Source: Bacteroidota bacterium (lineage in GTDB: Bacteria > Bacteroidota > Bacteroidia > Bacteroidales > F082). From it: 43,072 bases of DNA. The translations under genes and the position numbers were made by a program. How positions within the stretch are numbered: position 1 is the stretch's first letter; every line of letters starts with the position of its first letter. Positions 42,999-43,072 of the stretch are shown piece after piece. The notes below the pieces were generated by a model that made no database searches, was not told where the DNA came from, and saw only the letters and a program-made list of their open reading frames with translations. The DNA is taken from contig JAERTF010000183.1 in the NCBI GenBank assembly GCA_016845105.1, positions 1 through 43,072 of the forward strand, in the 5' to 3' direction.

Positions 42999-43072
42999 AA
43001 TCTTTATTTTAATTAATTTTTTAGTTCAAACAAATTAGTATGAAACTACTAAGGTAATGAAAAGTTTTATAA

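Noticed and set aside
1..43072. CRISPR arrays or rRNA
   Set aside because: No regularly spaced direct repeats and no rRNA-like conserved segments were seen.

Overview
The window looks like a Bacteroidota chromosome. It is A+T-rich, has weak ribosome binding sites, encodes a very large secreted protein ending in a type IX secretion (T9SS) type-A sorting domain, and carries outer-membrane and lipoprotein genes typical of that phylum. I cannot place it below phylum level with confidence.

Region 1 (1-5.4 kb) is a low-density accessory stretch. It holds the tail of an unknown gene, a small unknown gene, a terminator next to a tRNA-3'-end-like sequence (possible att scar), one intact PQQ-type beta-propeller gene of visibly higher G+C, and several decayed genes. 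The decayed genes are a second nonsense-ridden copy of the propeller gene, a Ycf48/BNR-type pseudogene, and two minus-strand fragments.

Region 2 (5.4-30 kb, all plus strand) is an exopolysaccharide (EPS) locus with its own control system. It opens with a sigma-54-dependent (NtrC-family) response regulator and a 1080-aa hybrid histidine kinase, then a 1538-aa T9SS cargo protein. Three EPS transcription units follow: (a) receiver-only regulator, Wza-like export lipoprotein, Wzc-like chain-length protein with a degenerate kinase domain, Wzx-like flippase, glycosyltransferase and Wzy-like polymerase; (b) an unusual fused kinase/nucleotidyltransferase/thymidylate-kinase-like protein, a hexapeptide acyltransferase and two glycosyltransferases; (c) a DUF1972 glycosyltransferase and a WecA/TagO-like initiating phosphotransferase. 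The most notable observation is that all five transcription units carry the same upstream arrangement. This is a TTCCA-N5-TGGAA palindrome (one copy has one mismatch), then 69-71 or 88-90 bases later a GG-N10-G element resembling a sigma-54 -24/-12 promoter, then the start codon 38-46 bases beyond that GG. I infer a cluster-specific regulon in which the local sigma-54 activator binds the palindrome and switches on polymer synthesis together with a secreted surface protein.

Region 3 (30.4-41.5 kb, minus strand) is a signalling and envelope gene run: membrane class III nucleotide cyclase, SdiA-regulated-type propeller, calcineurin-like phosphoesterase fused to an outer-membrane beta-barrel, HD phosphohydrolase fused to a Pycsar-effector-like (DUF5706) membrane domain, an atypical pyruvate-kinase-like protein, a PAP2 phosphatase interrupted by one amber codon, and a second membrane class III cyclase. 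Making and breaking a cyclic nucleotide within one gene set is the plausible theme, but this is inference.

Region 4 (41.8-43 kb, minus) encodes an exported coiled-coil protein with three SHOCT-like repeats and a small lipoprotein. I found no rRNA, complete tRNA, CRISPR array or transposase gene.
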